Shown: positions 1 to 8,725, counted from the first letter of the stretch. The stretch is DNA of 49,194 nucleotides from Prevotellaceae bacterium (GCA_031267135.1 JAIRZQ010000098.1:1-49194); one strand, 5' to 3'. The notes: generated by a model not told the origin, from the letters alone. Made by a program: numbers and translations.

Positions 1-36
1 GACCGTGCATTTTGTCTTAAATGTGGGTACTTTCAT
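1..36 (-). CDS. N-terminal start of a gene that runs off the left edge
   Basis: The reverse strand has an ATG at 36 followed by 12 open codons (MKVPTFKTKCTV) to the window edge. It lies about 20 bases downstream of the expected start site of a well-formed Bacteroidota promoter (63-93), which is why I prefer this start. A longer overlapping frame ending at 17 is inconsistent with that promoter position. Too little is visible to name a product. Confidence 0.45.
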   Translation of the reverse strand, partial: MKVPTFKTKCTV

Positions 37-62
37 CGTACTTATCTCTTGCAAATTTAATG

Positions 63-93
63 CAAAGATACGGTAAATTTCGGGAATGTGCAA
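63..93 (-). promoter_or_regulatory. Bacteroidota-type promoter for the leftward gene at the edge
   Basis: On the reverse strand, -7 element TATCTTTG (70-63) fits TAnnTTTG and a TTG (93-91) sits 20 bases upstream as the -33 element. It points at the ATG at 36. Confidence 0.6.
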
Positions 94-256
94 GTAAATG
101 GCGGGAAAAGTTATCGACAGTTGTTTGTTTAATTGATTGATGTAATGATATTTGGTAAAGTGAGGTAAATTTTGGGATTTTGGAAATGAAAACTGGCACA
201 TTTCCTGATTTTTTTGTCTTATACTTTATGTTATCAGACAAAAATATTTTTTAAAA

Positions 257-270
257 ATAAGCATGCTTAT
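257..270. repeat. AT-rich palindrome in the 1-382 gap
   Basis: ATAAGCATGCTTAT is a perfect 14-base palindrome flanked by further A/T-rich complementary sequence. It lies between the end of pdxJ (383) and the promoter at 63-93. It could be an operator or a weak leftward terminator; nothing decides. I see no gene between 94 and 382. Confidence 0.35.
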
Positions 271-382
271 AAATTTTAAACTTGCCCAATATGATTTTAT
301 TGAAAAGGAAAGACTGTTGGTAATGACTTTTAATGCTTTAATATTAATATATAAAATTATAAATTTAATGCATATATTTATT

Positions 383-1096
383 TCATTTTAATTGTTTCAG
401 ATAAAGCTGTATTGTATTTTCGAGTCCTAAATAAATGGCATCGCTTATTATTGCATGCCCGATTGAAACTTCAAGAAGATTAGGAATATTGGAGCAGAAA
501 AAATTCAGATTTACAAGGTTCAAATCATGTCCTGCATTCACTCCCAAGCCAAGTTCCGCAGCTTTTTCTGCAGCAATAACAAATGGTTTTATAGCTTCAT
601 TTTTATTTGCTGCAAAACCTGTTGCATAAGGTTCGGTATATAATTCAATGCGGTCAGTTTCTGTTTCGGCGGCATAACATATATTTATCAAATCTGTGTC
701 AACAAAAACAGATGTCCGTATTCCGTGCTGTTTAAAAACAGCAACGGTTTTTTTTAAAAAATCCTTGTGCTTTCGCATATTCCAACCTGCATTTGAAGTA
801 ATTTGATAATGAGCATCAGGCACTAATGTGACTTGGGCAGGCTGCGTTTCAAGTACCAACTCAATAAATTTCGGAACAGGATTTCCTTCGATGTTAAATT
901 CTGTTACTATTAAAGGCTTCAAATCCTTCACATCCGCATATCTTATATGACGCTCGTCGGGACGCGGATGCACGGTTATGCCCTGCGCTCCAAACCGTTG
1001 ACAGTCTACGGCAGCTTGCAGTACGTCGGGAATGTTTCCTCCGCGTGCATTTCTCAGTGTTGCTATCTTATTTATATTGACGCTTAATTTTGCCAT
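383..1096 (-). CDS. pdxJ: Pyridoxine 5'-phosphate synthase
   Basis: PdxJ condenses 1-deoxy-D-xylulose 5-phosphate with 3-amino-2-oxopropyl phosphate to give pyridoxine 5'-phosphate, the last ring-forming step of DXP-dependent vitamin B6 synthesis in the cytoplasm. The 237 residues match the normal family length. The N-terminus carries the family signature ([17 protein letters not shown], residues 4-20), followed by [13 protein letters not shown] with the basic and histidine substrate residues, TEFNIEGNP, and near the C-terminus NAGHDLNL and the phosphate-binding SIGHAII. The first motif has NINK where the E. coli enzyme has NIDH. I believe this is usual in Bacteroidota PdxJ, from memory. It is divergent from nadK with about 100 bases between starts. 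Confidence 0.95.
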   Translation of the reverse strand: MAKLSVNINKIATLRNARGGNIPDVLQAAVDCQRFGAQGITVHPRPDERHIRYADVKDLKPLIVTEFNIEGNPVPKFIELVLETQPAQVTLVPDAHYQITSNAGWNMRKHKDFLKKTVAVFKQHGIRTSVFVDTDLINICYAAETETDRIELYTEPYATGFAANKNEAIKPFVIAAEKAAELGLGVNAGHDLNLVNLNFFCSNIPNLLEVSIGHAIISDAIYLGLENTIQLYLKQLK

Positions 1097-1121
1097 TATG
1101 TTAAATTGTGTATTTTATTCA

Positions 1122-1129
1122 CAAAGTTA
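1122..1129 (-). promoter_or_regulatory. -7 element of the pdxJ promoter
   Basis: TAACTTTG on the reverse strand fits TAnnTTTG and lies 26 bases upstream of the pdxJ ATG. I see no good -33 TTTG at the right distance, so this is a partial match. Confidence 0.45.
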
Positions 1130-1196
1130 GTATTTATTCCGGAAATAAATGCATTTTGTAACAAAAAAAATATAACTTGCAGAAAATTTTAAATTT

Positions 1197-2105
1197 ATGA
1201 AAATAGCTGTTTACGGAAGAAACATACATAAATCAGTCGACAATTATTTGTCGATACTAAACATGCTGAAAGCTAATGATTGCGAGCTTTTCATTTATGA
1301 TGAGCTTGCAGAATTTTTAGCAAAAAACATATCCTGTTTTTGCGACGGTTCCACTTTTTCGGAAGAAAATTATCCGACAGTCGATTTTTCTTTTCTTGTA
1401 AGTCTCGGAGGAGATGGAACTTTTTTAGAATCAACGCGCTTCATACGGAAAAACAATGTTCCGATAATCGGCGTAAATACAGGCTCGTTAGGATTTTTAG
1501 CAAATGTTTCGGTTGATGAATTTCAGGTTGTTCTGAATGAAATCCTTAATGGAAAGTATGCAATAGAACACCGTTCTCTGATACACGTTATGGAACATGA
1601 CAAAAAAAACATTTCGACATGCGCTCTCAACGAAATAACCTTGCAGCGAACAATGCCTTCGCTTATTTCAACAACCGTTGAAATCAACGGCGAACGCCTG
1701 TCGCAGTACTGGTCGGATGGATTGATAATAGCAACGCCTACAGGTTCAACAGCATATTCGATGAGCGTTGGAGGACCAATAATTGTGCCGACAGCATCGA
1801 ACTTCGTCATATCGCCTATCGCGCCTCACAATCTGGCAATACGTCCGTTTGTAATATCAGACGATACCGAAATAAAAATAAAACTGCAAACACGCGGAGA
1901 AAAAGCAATGCTGACTGCCGATAATGAAATGTTTGAAGTAGAGTCGGGAATGGAATTTACAGTGAAAAAATCAAAATATAAAATAAGCATCATCAAGCCC
2001 GAAAGTGTAAATTTTTACAAAACGCTTAGAAATAAATTAATGTGGGGATATGATATTCGTAATGATATTAACGTTTATCAACACTCCAATAGATACAGAA
2101 CATAA
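1197..2105 (+). CDS. nadK: NAD kinase
   Basis: Cytoplasmic enzyme that phosphorylates NAD at the 2' position of the adenosine ribose to make NADP. The 302-residue length is normal. Diagnostic motifs are visible: GGDGTFL at residues 71-77 (catalytic GGDG loop), NTGSLGFL at about 94-101, ALNEI with the conserved Asn-Glu pair at 145-146, and the NAD-binding stretch DGLIIATPTGSTAYS starting at 174. The gene opens the rightward envelope cluster. DUF6089, which follows, has its own promoter-like element just after the nadK stop. Confidence 0.95.
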   Translation: MKIAVYGRNIHKSVDNYLSILNMLKANDCELFIYDELAEFLAKNISCFCDGSTFSEENYPTVDFSFLVSLGGDGTFLESTRFIRKNNVPIIGVNTGSLGFLANVSVDEFQVVLNEILNGKYAIEHRSLIHVMEHDKKNISTCALNEITLQRTMPSLISTTVEINGERLSQYWSDGLIIATPTGSTAYSMSVGGPIIVPTASNFVISPIAPHNLAIRPFVISDDTEIKIKLQTRGEKAMLTADNEMFEVESGMEFTVKKSKYKISIIKPESVNFYKTLRNKLMWGYDIRNDINVYQHSNRYRT

Positions 2106-2114
2106 AATAAATAT

Positions 2115-2122
2115 TACCTTTG
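2115..2122 (+). promoter_or_regulatory. -7 element upstream of the beta-barrel gene
   Basis: TACCTTTG matches TAnnTTTG and lies 21 bases before the ATG at 2144. This element decides the start: the longer reading frame would begin with a TTG inside the promoter element itself. No clear -33 partner is visible. Confidence 0.5.
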
Positions 2123-2143
2123 CAACTTGATTTAACAGTTTAC

Positions 2144-2977
2144 ATGAAGTTTCAAAAATTGACAGCAGTAATAAAAATAAATGTATCCGTAATATTGTCG
2201 ATGCTTTGCGTACCTCTGATGTCGCAGGAAAGCAACGGTTTGCTTACTCCGGTTCATAAAAGCGAAATAGGCGTAGCCGCAGGAATTTCATATTATACAG
2301 GCGATTTCAACGAAAGCTTTGTTCCGTATATGATTAGTCCGACAGGCGGCTTGCTGTACAGATATAATTTCACAAAATACATAAATGTCAGAGTTCAGGC
2401 TTCATTAGGATTTGTTAAGGGCGACTCGCGCAAGTATGAAGGCGGATTGCAGGGATTTCCGGAAGGAGTAAATATGGCTTTTAAACGCAATTTCTATAAT
2501 ATTAGCGCTCTCGCAGAATTTAATTTTTTCCCTTTTTCATCGGTTGACCCTAAGCGCGAACAGATTTTTACTCCATTTTTGATAATCGGGGCAGGCTATT
2601 CGTATTTTGATAAAAATAAGATTAATAACGAACCTTACATGCGTAATGCATCGGCATCCTATCCAATGCTGTACGATACGGTTAAAACGGCATCAAGCAT
2701 TGTTGTGCCAATGGGTTTCGGATTTAAATATTCTCCTGTAAATCGATGGACAATAGGCGTTGAATATGTATTTCATAAAACAAATACCGACAAAATGGAT
2801 TATTATATAAACAGAAGCGACAGGAATTCATTTAATATATTTAACAAAGACTGGGTTTCAACAGTATTATTTACTGTGAGTTACAGATTTGTTGACAGTT
2901 CGCCATGTGCAGCATACAGAACAAATAAAAATACAAAAGCGCGCCAATACAAAGGATTTAACAAGGAATTATACTGA
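2144..2977 (+). CDS. DUF6089-type outer-membrane beta-barrel protein
   Basis: Predicted secreted outer-membrane barrel of 277 residues. A hydrophobic N-terminal segment ends around MSQE and probably acts as signal peptide. The mature part shows alternating amphipathic strands, for example SEIGVAAGISYYTGDF, GGLLYRYNFTKYINVRVQAS and VVPMGFGFKYSPVNRWTIGVEY, typical of the DUF6089 / PorG-like small barrels. In many Bacteroidota this gene sits directly before uppS and bamA, as here, where only 5 bases separate it from uppS. An envelope role is inferred from family and position; no ligand or transport function can be read. I chose the ATG at 2144 rather than the upstream TTG, which overlaps the promoter. 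Confidence 0.8.
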   Translation: MKFQKLTAVIKINVSVILSMLCVPLMSQESNGLLTPVHKSEIGVAAGISYYTGDFNESFVPYMISPTGGLLYRYNFTKYINVRVQASLGFVKGDSRKYEGGLQGFPEGVNMAFKRNFYNISALAEFNFFPFSSVDPKREQIFTPFLIIGAGYSYFDKNKINNEPYMRNASASYPMLYDTVKTASSIVVPMGFGFKYSPVNRWTIGVEYVFHKTNTDKMDYYINRSDRNSFNIFNKDWVSTVLFTVSYRFVDSSPCAAYRTNKNTKARQYKGFNKELY

Positions 2978-2982
2978 AAATA

Positions 2983-3723
2983 ATGCACAGACTCGACAAA
3001 AATAATATTCCCGGACATGTTGCCGTTATAATGGACGGCAACGGGCGCTGGGCAAAGCAGCAAGGATTGAAAAGAATTTTTGGACACCGCCATGCATTAC
3101 ATTCCGTGCGGTCTGTCGTTGAAGGCGCAGGCGAATCAGGAATCAAATTCTTAACTCTTTTTGCTTTTTCAACAGAAAACTGGAGTCGTCCGAAAGACGA
3201 AATCGACGAATTGATGAATATGCTTGTTTCTGCAATAGAAAAAGAGCTTCCGGCTTTACATGAAAACAATGTACGGCTGAAAACAATAGGAAATATTTCA
3301 AAAATGAACGGCAAAGTTCAGGAAAAGTTGAAAAAAGCAGTTATATTTACAGCCGAAAATACAGGCTTGACATTAACGCTTGCTCTTAATTACGGCTCGC
3401 GCGAAGAAATTATTGAATGTGTAAAATGCTGTGTACAAGATGTTATCAATAAAAATATGAACATGGACGAGATAAACGAAATGCTGATTTCATCAAAGCT
3501 TTACACAAAAAATATGCCCGACCCCGAACTGATAATTCGCACAAGCGGAGAGCAGCGCATAAGTAATTTTCTGCTGTGGCAGGCAGCTTACAGTGAATTT
3601 TACTTTACCGAAACATTCTGGCCTGATTTTCGCAAGCAACACCTGTTCGATGCTCTTTATGATTATCAGCAGCGCGAAAGAAGATTCGGCAAAACAAGCG
3701 AACAAATTGAAAAATATGAATAA
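2983..3723 (+). CDS. uppS: Isoprenyl transferase (undecaprenyl diphosphate synthase)
   Basis: Adds isopentenyl diphosphate units in cis to farnesyl diphosphate to make undecaprenyl diphosphate, the lipid carrier for peptidoglycan and surface polysaccharides. The 246-residue length is typical. MDGNGRWA at residues 17-24 holds the catalytic Asp18 and the P-loop-like motif; FAFSTENWSRP follows, and the C-terminal signature RTSGEQRISNFLLWQ plus SEFYF closes the active site. It lies 5 bases after the barrel gene and 27 before bamA, so the three are probably co-transcribed. UppP, which recycles the same carrier, is encoded at 31.2 kb. Confidence 0.95.
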   Translation: MHRLDKNNIPGHVAVIMDGNGRWAKQQGLKRIFGHRHALHSVRSVVEGAGESGIKFLTLFAFSTENWSRPKDEIDELMNMLVSAIEKELPALHENNVRLKTIGNISKMNGKVQEKLKKAVIFTAENTGLTLTLALNYGSREEIIECVKCCVQDVINKNMNMDEINEMLISSKLYTKNMPDPELIIRTSGEQRISNFLLWQAAYSEFYFTETFWPDFRKQHLFDALYDYQQRERRFGKTSEQIEKYE

Positions 3724-3750
3724 AATACAGATATATATTATATTAATAAA

Positions 3751-6270
3751 ATGAAAAAATTGTTAAATCTAAAATTACTCGCTATTCTGCTTTTTTCAGG
3801 CAACATTTTGCTTGGACAAGATGCCGTAAATTCGATAGAGGCAAATTACAATAATCCGAAACAGTACGTAATACAAGAACTGACTGTCTCGGGCTTGCAA
3901 TATCTCGATCCGAATCAAATTCTCTCAATATCGGGATTTGCCGTAGGCGATACAATTACAGTACCAAGCGAAGATTTGTCATTTCTGATAAAAAAATTGT
4001 GGCTTAACCGCTATTTTTCAAAAGTAGAGTTGAGATATACAAAAATCGAAGACGATAAAATCTGGCTGGATATAAATCTTATGGAAAATCCGCGTTTGGC
4101 GAAATGGGATTTTACAGGCGCTTCTGGAACAAAAATAACGAAAAGCAATAAAACCGATTTGAACGAAAAGCTCAACCTTCGCAGAGGATCCGAAGTTTCG
4201 GAATTTATGATGGAAAATTCAAAGCGTTTGATAAAAAGATATTTTTCCGATAAAGGATTTCTAAATGTTGATGTTACTGTAATACAGCGTTCCGATACCG
4301 TATTGAAAAACGCCGCGGCATTAACTTTTATGATAAACAAAAATCAAAAAGTGAAAATCAAAAACTTGAATTTTAATGGAAATGACGATATATCCGATAG
4401 AAAACTGCGAAAGGCAATGAAAAAAACAAAACGCAAAAGTCTTTTTCGTACAGGCAAATACATCAGGGAAAAATATGACGAAGATTTGGAAAATATCATC
4501 ACATACTACAATAAAAGAGGTTATCGCGATGCAAAAATTGTTTCCGACACAATGTATGCTCTCGACAGTAAATTTATCGGCGTGGATATAAATATTGAAG
4601 AAGGAAAACAGTATTTTGTACGAGACATAACATGGGTAGGAAATTCGGTATTGCCCGAAGAACATTTGAATGCAACGCTCGGATTCAAAAAAGGAGATGT
4701 GTATGATAAATCGGCGTTAAACAAAATGCTGTTTGAAGATGACCTGTCGGTATCAACTCAATACAATGATATGGGTTACATGTTTTTTTACCTTGACCCG
4801 GTAGAAGTAAACATCGACGGCGACTCGATAGATTTGGAAATGCGAATGATAGAATACGATCAGGCGCGATTCAACAGAATAACCATTAACGGAAACAACA
4901 AAACGGATGAAGAAGTCGTGCGCCGCGAGCTTTATACAAAACCCGGAGAGCTGTACAGCAAAACGGCAATAATGGAATCCATACGGCGTCTGGCAACGTC
5001 GGGATATTTCAATCCCGAAGCATTCAACAAGCCCGAAGGCGTAAGTTTCAACCCCGACAGGGCAAATTCTACTGTTGACCTTTCATATAACCTCGAAGAA
5101 GTTTCTAACGACCAGCTCGAACTTTCGGGAGGCTGGGGAAGCGGAATGTTTGTCGGCTCCGTAGGCGTAACATTTAACAATTTTGCGATGTCGCGGATAT
5201 TCAAAAAAGGCGCTTGGCGTCCCGTCCCATCCGGCGAAGGACAAACGCTATCGCTTCGAGGACAGTCAAACGGATCTTATTATAACACATTCAGTTTAAG
5301 TTTTATGGATCCGTGGTTTGGAAAAAGAAAACCGAATACATTCTCATTCTCGGCATATTTTGCTCACGAATCCAACGCCTCGTACTGGTTTGGCGATTCC
5401 GACCAGTGGATGAGCGTTCTCGGAATTTCCGTAGGACTTGGGAAACGGCTGAAATGGCCCGACAATAATTTTATGCTGCGCGGTGATTTGTCGTATCAGC
5501 GATATACATTGCACGACTGGTCAAGTTATTTTACATTCTCAAACGGTTCATCAAACAATTTGAGTTTGGGATTAACCCTTTCGCGCATATCAATTGACCA
5601 GCAGTTTTACCCGCGTCAGGGTTCCGAATTTTCGATAGGAATACAGTTCACTCCGCCTTATTCGCTGCTCGGCAGCGATAAGGATTATTCGACAATATCG
5701 GATGCCGAACGCTACAGATGGATTGAATACCACAAATGGACGTTCAGATTTGCAACATACACATCATTGACTTCCAACAGGAAATTAGTTTTGCATACAA
5801 AAACAAAATTCGGAGTTTTGGGATACTATAATAAGGATTGGGGATATTCTCCGTTTGAAGGATATATTCTCGGCGGAGACGGCATGAGCGGATATACGCG
5901 TTACGGGCAGGAAGTTGTTGGCTTGCGCGGGTACGAAAACAATTCGCTTTCGCCCATAGATATAGAATCAGGAGTTAACGTTGCAAATATTTATTCCAAA
6001 TTCACAGTAGAAATGCGTTATCCCATAATACTTGAACCAAGCTCGAGCATTTATGCCCTTGCGTTTTTTGAAGCGGGAAATTCGTGGGCAAACATTCGCG
6101 ACTTCAATCCATTCTCGCTGAAGCGTTCGGTAGGCATTGGATTGCGGCTGTATTTGCCTATTGTAGGTATTCTCGGCGTAGACTGGGGTTACGGTTTAGA
6201 CAAAGTGAAAGATTACGACGGCGCAGGCGGAGGAAAATTCCATTTCTCTATTGGCACGATAATTGATTGA
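3751..6270 (+). CDS. bamA: Outer membrane protein assembly factor BamA
   Basis: Central subunit of the machine that folds and inserts beta-barrel proteins into the outer membrane. The 839 residues begin with a signal peptide (cleavage probably after LLGQ). Roughly residues 35-440 form a series of POTRA domains (repeated 'ITVSGL', 'LNFNGNDDISD', 'ITWVGNSVLPEE' and 'ITINGNNKTDEEVVRREL' starts), and the rest is the 16-strand Omp85 barrel, with GGWGSGMFVGSVGVTFNNF opening it. The conserved loop segment LRGYENNSLSP is near residues 730-740. The start follows uppS closely, and two periplasmic Skp-like chaperones lie immediately downstream, matching its job. Confidence 0.93.
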   Translation: MKKLLNLKLLAILLFSGNILLGQDAVNSIEANYNNPKQYVIQELTVSGLQYLDPNQILSISGFAVGDTITVPSEDLSFLIKKLWLNRYFSKVELRYTKIEDDKIWLDINLMENPRLAKWDFTGASGTKITKSNKTDLNEKLNLRRGSEVSEFMMENSKRLIKRYFSDKGFLNVDVTVIQRSDTVLKNAAALTFMINKNQKVKIKNLNFNGNDDISDRKLRKAMKKTKRKSLFRTGKYIREKYDEDLENIITYYNKRGYRDAKIVSDTMYALDSKFIGVDINIEEGKQYFVRDITWVGNSVLPEEHLNATLGFKKGDVYDKSALNKMLFEDDLSVSTQYNDMGYMFFYLDPVEVNIDGDSIDLEMRMIEYDQARFNRITINGNNKTDEEVVRRELYTKPGELYSKTAIMESIRRLATSGYFNPEAFNKPEGVSFNPDRANSTVDLSYNLEEVSNDQLELSGGWGSGMFVGSVGVTFNNFAMSRIFKKGAWRPVPSGEGQTLSLRGQSNGSYYNTFSLSFMDPWFGKRKPNTFSFSAYFAHESNASYWFGDSDQWMSVLGISVGLGKRLKWPDNNFMLRGDLSYQRYTLHDWSSYFTFSNGSSNNLSLGLTLSRISIDQQFYPRQGSEFSIGIQFTPPYSLLGSDKDYSTISDAERYRWIEYHKWTFRFATYTSLTSNRKLVLHTKTKFGVLGYYNKDWGYSPFEGYILGGDGMSGYTRYGQEVVGLRGYENNSLSPIDIESGVNVANIYSKFTVEMRYPIILEPSSSIYALAFFEAGNSWANIRDFNPFSLKRSVGIGLRLYLPIVGILGVDWGYGLDKVKDYDGAGGGKFHFSIGTIID

Positions 6271-6308
6271 TATATTTAAAAACACAATATAATAAAGTAT
6301 AAAAAATT

Positions 6309-6824
6309 ATGAAAAAGATTATTTTAATATCAGCAGGATTGATGATGTTGTCATCACTGGCGTTTGCTCAAAAATACGCATGCGTTGATACGGAATATAT
6401 TTTGGGAAAAATTCCAAACTATAAGTCGGCACAGGAGCAAATGGAAAAAATTTCGGCGCAGTACCAGAAAGAAGTTGAAGACGGCTATAGGAACGTTGAC
6501 GAAATGTATAAATCGTATCAAGCCGAAAAAGCGCTGCTAACGGATGCAATGAAGAAGAAACGCGAAGACGAAATTATTGCAAAGGAAAAAACGGTAAAAG
6601 CTCTGCAGCAAAAATATTTTGCACCTGATGGCGAATTGACAAAAAAACGCGAAGAATTGATGAAACCGATTCAGGAACGAATTTTTAATGCAATAAAAAA
6701 TTTTGCCGACGATGGCGGATATGCTACGATTTTTGATTTGGCAAACAATGCATCTATGATTTATGTAAATTCGCGATATGATGTAAGTGATAAAATTCTT
6801 GAAAAATTAGGGTATAAACAATAA
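6309..6824 (+). CDS. OmpH/Skp family periplasmic chaperone (first copy)
   Basis: Skp-type holdase that escorts unfolded outer-membrane proteins through the periplasm to BamA. The 171-residue protein starts with a cleavable signal peptide ending LAFAQ. Mature YACVDTEYILGKIPNYKSAQ is the usual OmpH entry strand, followed by a long charged coiled coil (about residues 40-120) that forms the tentacles, and a C-terminal strand region (YATIFDLANNASMIYV). It lies 38 bases after bamA and is followed by a paralogue. Tandem ompH copies after bamA are common in Bacteroidota. Confidence 0.9.
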   Translation: MKKIILISAGLMMLSSLAFAQKYACVDTEYILGKIPNYKSAQEQMEKISAQYQKEVEDGYRNVDEMYKSYQAEKALLTDAMKKKREDEIIAKEKTVKALQQKYFAPDGELTKKREELMKPIQERIFNAIKNFADDGGYATIFDLANNASMIYVNSRYDVSDKILEKLGYKQ

Positions 6825-6830
6825 AATTAT

Positions 6831-6838
6831 TACTTTTG
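6831..6838 (+). promoter_or_regulatory. -7 element before the second ompH
   Basis: TACTTTTG matches TAnnTTTG and lies 35 bases upstream of the second ompH ATG, directly after the first ompH stop. No -33 element is seen at the usual distance, so it may be an auxiliary internal promoter. Confidence 0.45.
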
Positions 6839-6873
6839 TACTCTTAAATAAAAAAATTAAAATAAATTATAGT

Positions 6874-7383
6874 ATGAAAAATTTACTGAAAGTAGTATTT
6901 GTCATTGCGTTTGCAATGCTTGGAAACAATACGTTTGCACAACAAAAATTTGCGCATATAAACCGCACCGAACTTATTCAGTCTATGCCTGATTTTAAGA
7001 CGGCGCAGGAAAAGCTGGATGCATACAGCAAAGAATTAATGTCAACAATTGAAGAAATTCAGGTTGAATATAACAGAAAACTTGAGGAATTTCAAAAAGA
7101 CAACGAATCATGGTCGGCTGAAAAGAAAGAGGTAAAATCACAGGAGATTGTAGGCATCCAAAAACGTTATCAGGAACAGCAAGCATCGGCAGAGGAATCG
7201 TATTCACGAAAACAGGAAGAACTGATTGCGCCGGTATTGAAGAGGGCAGGCGATGCAATAAGCAAGGTCGCCAAAACCGGCGGATATATTTATGTGTTTG
7301 AATCTACAGCAGTTCATTATTTTGACGAAGCGCAAAGCACAAATATTTTGCCTGCGGTAAAAAAAGAATTGGGAATAAGCTAA
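6874..7383 (+). CDS. OmpH/Skp family periplasmic chaperone (second copy)
   Basis: Second Skp-like chaperone, 169 residues, with a signal peptide ending FAQQ. The mature start KFAHINRTELIQSMPDFKTA parallels the first copy, and a long Glu/Lys/Gln-rich coiled coil (about residues 45-125) follows. The C-terminus YIYVFESTAVHYFDEAQ is the family's core strand region. Sequence has diverged considerably from the neighbouring copy, so this is an old duplication or sub-functionalised pair. It is the last gene of the cluster and is followed by a strong terminator. Confidence 0.9.
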   Translation: MKNLLKVVFVIAFAMLGNNTFAQQKFAHINRTELIQSMPDFKTAQEKLDAYSKELMSTIEEIQVEYNRKLEEFQKDNESWSAEKKEVKSQEIVGIQKRYQEQQASAEESYSRKQEELIAPVLKRAGDAISKVAKTGGYIYVFESTAVHYFDEAQSTNILPAVKKELGIS

Positions 7384-7401
7384 ATCTTATTAAGCAAAAT
7401 T

Positions 7402-7436
7402 AAAAGAGGCTGTCTCAAAGGCAGCCTCTTTTGTTT
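7402..7436 (+). terminator. Intrinsic terminator of the bamA-ompH cluster
   Basis: An 11-base stem (AAAAGAGGCTG / CAGCCTCTTTT) with a 9-base loop is followed by TTTGTTTTT. It begins 19 bases after the second ompH stop. Confidence 0.9.
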
Positions 7437-7605
7437 TTAGTATTTTTGCTGAAAACAGCAGGCTTATCTATAATATATATAGTTGCTCCTTAAAAAGGTC
7501 ATAAAATGTTTATTAATAAATAATTAAAAATGAAAATCAGAGGGAAAAATTGCAGGGTTTTAATCAATACAGAAATAAAACTTTGCAAATAAAATCTTAG
7601 TTTCT

Positions 7606-7631
7606 CTTCTTTTGTCTTGATACAAAAGAAG
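7606..7631. repeat. Hairpin with CTTGAT loop inside the 652-bp element
   Basis: Ten-base arms CTTCTTTTGT / ACAAAAGAAG enclose CTTGAT, and that loop can itself pair with ATCAAG at 7638-7643. A sister hairpin lies at 8038-8063 near the other end. Confidence 0.65.
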
Positions 7632-8037
7632 CAAAAAATCAAGACGAGCCTTCTCGGCGACCCGCTAACGGCTCGACGGCTAACGGAATTAATGTCTCGC
7701 TTCGCTTGACGGAATTCCGTTTTAACGCCGTCTGCGCCGAACGGGTTCCCCGCCTGCGAAGTCTATGCCGTTTTTATTTGCCAATCAACTTTTGTTCTTG
7801 CATGCAGGTATATTTTTCAACATATCAACATGCAGAAAAATTAATAGCACGTTGAACAGGCGGCGTTCCCACAAGTCACAGCCGTAAATCGGAGCTACCG
7901 TATAGCGTCGGCTGCTCTTGACCTTTTGGTTAATTTGCGTCAAGGCAAAAGTAACAGGAAAAAACTGCTTTTGATTTTTTGCTTACGCTGTTTTATTTTT
8001 TATTTGGTGTTCGCGAGCTTCGCTTATGCTTCAGTTG

Positions 8038-8063
8038 GTTAATTTGTCTTGACACAAATTAAC
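8038..8063. repeat. Hairpin with CTTGAC loop inside the 652-bp element
   Basis: Ten-base arms GTTAATTTGT / ACAAATTAAC enclose CTTGAC. This is the same design as 7606-7631 with compensatory arm changes. A related degenerate copy (GGTTAATTTGCGTCAAGGC) lies at about 7928-7946. Confidence 0.65.
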
Positions 8064-8265
8064 AGAAAAAAATATCTTTATTATCTTTTATCTCTGAAAA
8101 ATATACTTTTTAAAGAGCAACTATATACTGTACGCAGTACGGTTTTGTTAGATACTGTAATGAGACTTGAAAGCCAAGCCTTTCAAACTGCCGATTGTTT
8201 CGAATATTATCAAAATCAAACCGTGCGAAATATAGTATCATTTTTTGCCTGTTTTGCACTGCATA

Positions 8266-8293
8266 TAAAAAAAGAGCGCCTTTTCAGACGCTC
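8266..8293 (-). terminator. Intrinsic terminator of the efflux operon
   Basis: Read leftward: stem GAGCGTC (8293-8287), loop TGAAAA, GGCGCTC (8280-8274), then seven T. It lies about 120 bases beyond the stop of the PII-like gene. The space between 8294 and 8415 shows nothing else. Confidence 0.8.
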
Positions 8294-8415
8294 CCGTTCC
8301 TGCAAAACATGCATTATCAATCTTGTCAATAATTACACGATAAATTTATAACATAACCTGTTTATATAATTCCGTTTAACGATTTGGGCAAGTTATGTTT
8401 CGCACCGTATTAAGA

Positions 8416-8709
8416 CTAACATACCTGTTCTATGTTCCACACAAATGCACGCGAGCCTTGCATTTGTGTTACTTCATCAAGGCTGCGCAAGTCGTTCAAA
8501 ATTTTTCCTACTTTTTCATCTTCAACAATCGCAAGTATTGATGAGTTCATCGATGGCCATGCGTGAGTGCCGTAATGAGGTTCGCCATCAACGCTTCCGC
8601 GACCTTCGGTGAGCGCCCACCTTGTAAACCCGCGCACGTCGTTATCATCAAGCATATTTGCTATTCTTTCGGACAAAGCCTGATTGTACGATATAAATAT
8701 TGCTTTCAT
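8416..8709 (-). CDS. PII-like small protein at the end of the RND efflux operon
   Basis: A 97-residue protein with a PII/CutA-like ferredoxin fold pattern: beta strand MKAIFISYN, helix ALSERIANMLDDND, strand RGFTRWALTEGRG, then HAWPSMNSSILAIVEDE, helix KVGKILNDLRSLDE and final strand RAFVWNIEQV. PII-superfamily proteins are trimeric sensors that modulate partners. Small members are often encoded beside RND pumps in Bacteroidota, and here it follows the pump gene by 16 bases on the same strand. It lacks the T-loop uridylylation site of classical GlnB. Family assignment rests on pattern only; effector and partner are unknown. Confidence 0.7.
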   Translation of the reverse strand: MKAIFISYNQALSERIANMLDDNDVRGFTRWALTEGRGSVDGEPHYGTHAWPSMNSSILAIVEDEKVGKILNDLRSLDEVTQMQGSRAFVWNIEQVC

Positions 8710-8725
8710 ATATTTTCAAATTTTA

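Larger units (their letters stand above)
7476..8127. mobile_element. 652-bp gene-less element with 22-bp terminal inverted repeats (MITE-like)
   Basis: The left end (7476-7497) reads TATATAGTTGCTC then CTTAAAAAG, and the right end (8106-8127) is its reverse complement with one mismatch in 22. The interior has no credible gene. It holds GC-richer blocks around 7650-7760 and 7850-7920 and two similar hairpins near the ends. The same end sequence recurs at 29309, 30906 and, as a half copy, at 23957. A target duplication cannot be separated from the TATATA ends. Non-autonomous transposition is inferred from these structures; no transposase with matching ends is in the window. Confidence 0.65.

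Noticed and set aside
17-241. 74-residue frame on the minus strand near the left edge
   Set aside because: It would start far upstream of, and run through, a canonical promoter (63-93). The ATG at 36 in another frame fits that promoter better.
8049-8351. 100-residue frame across the right end of the 652-bp element
   Set aside because: It crosses the terminal inverted repeat and the leftward terminator; composition and content are not protein-like.
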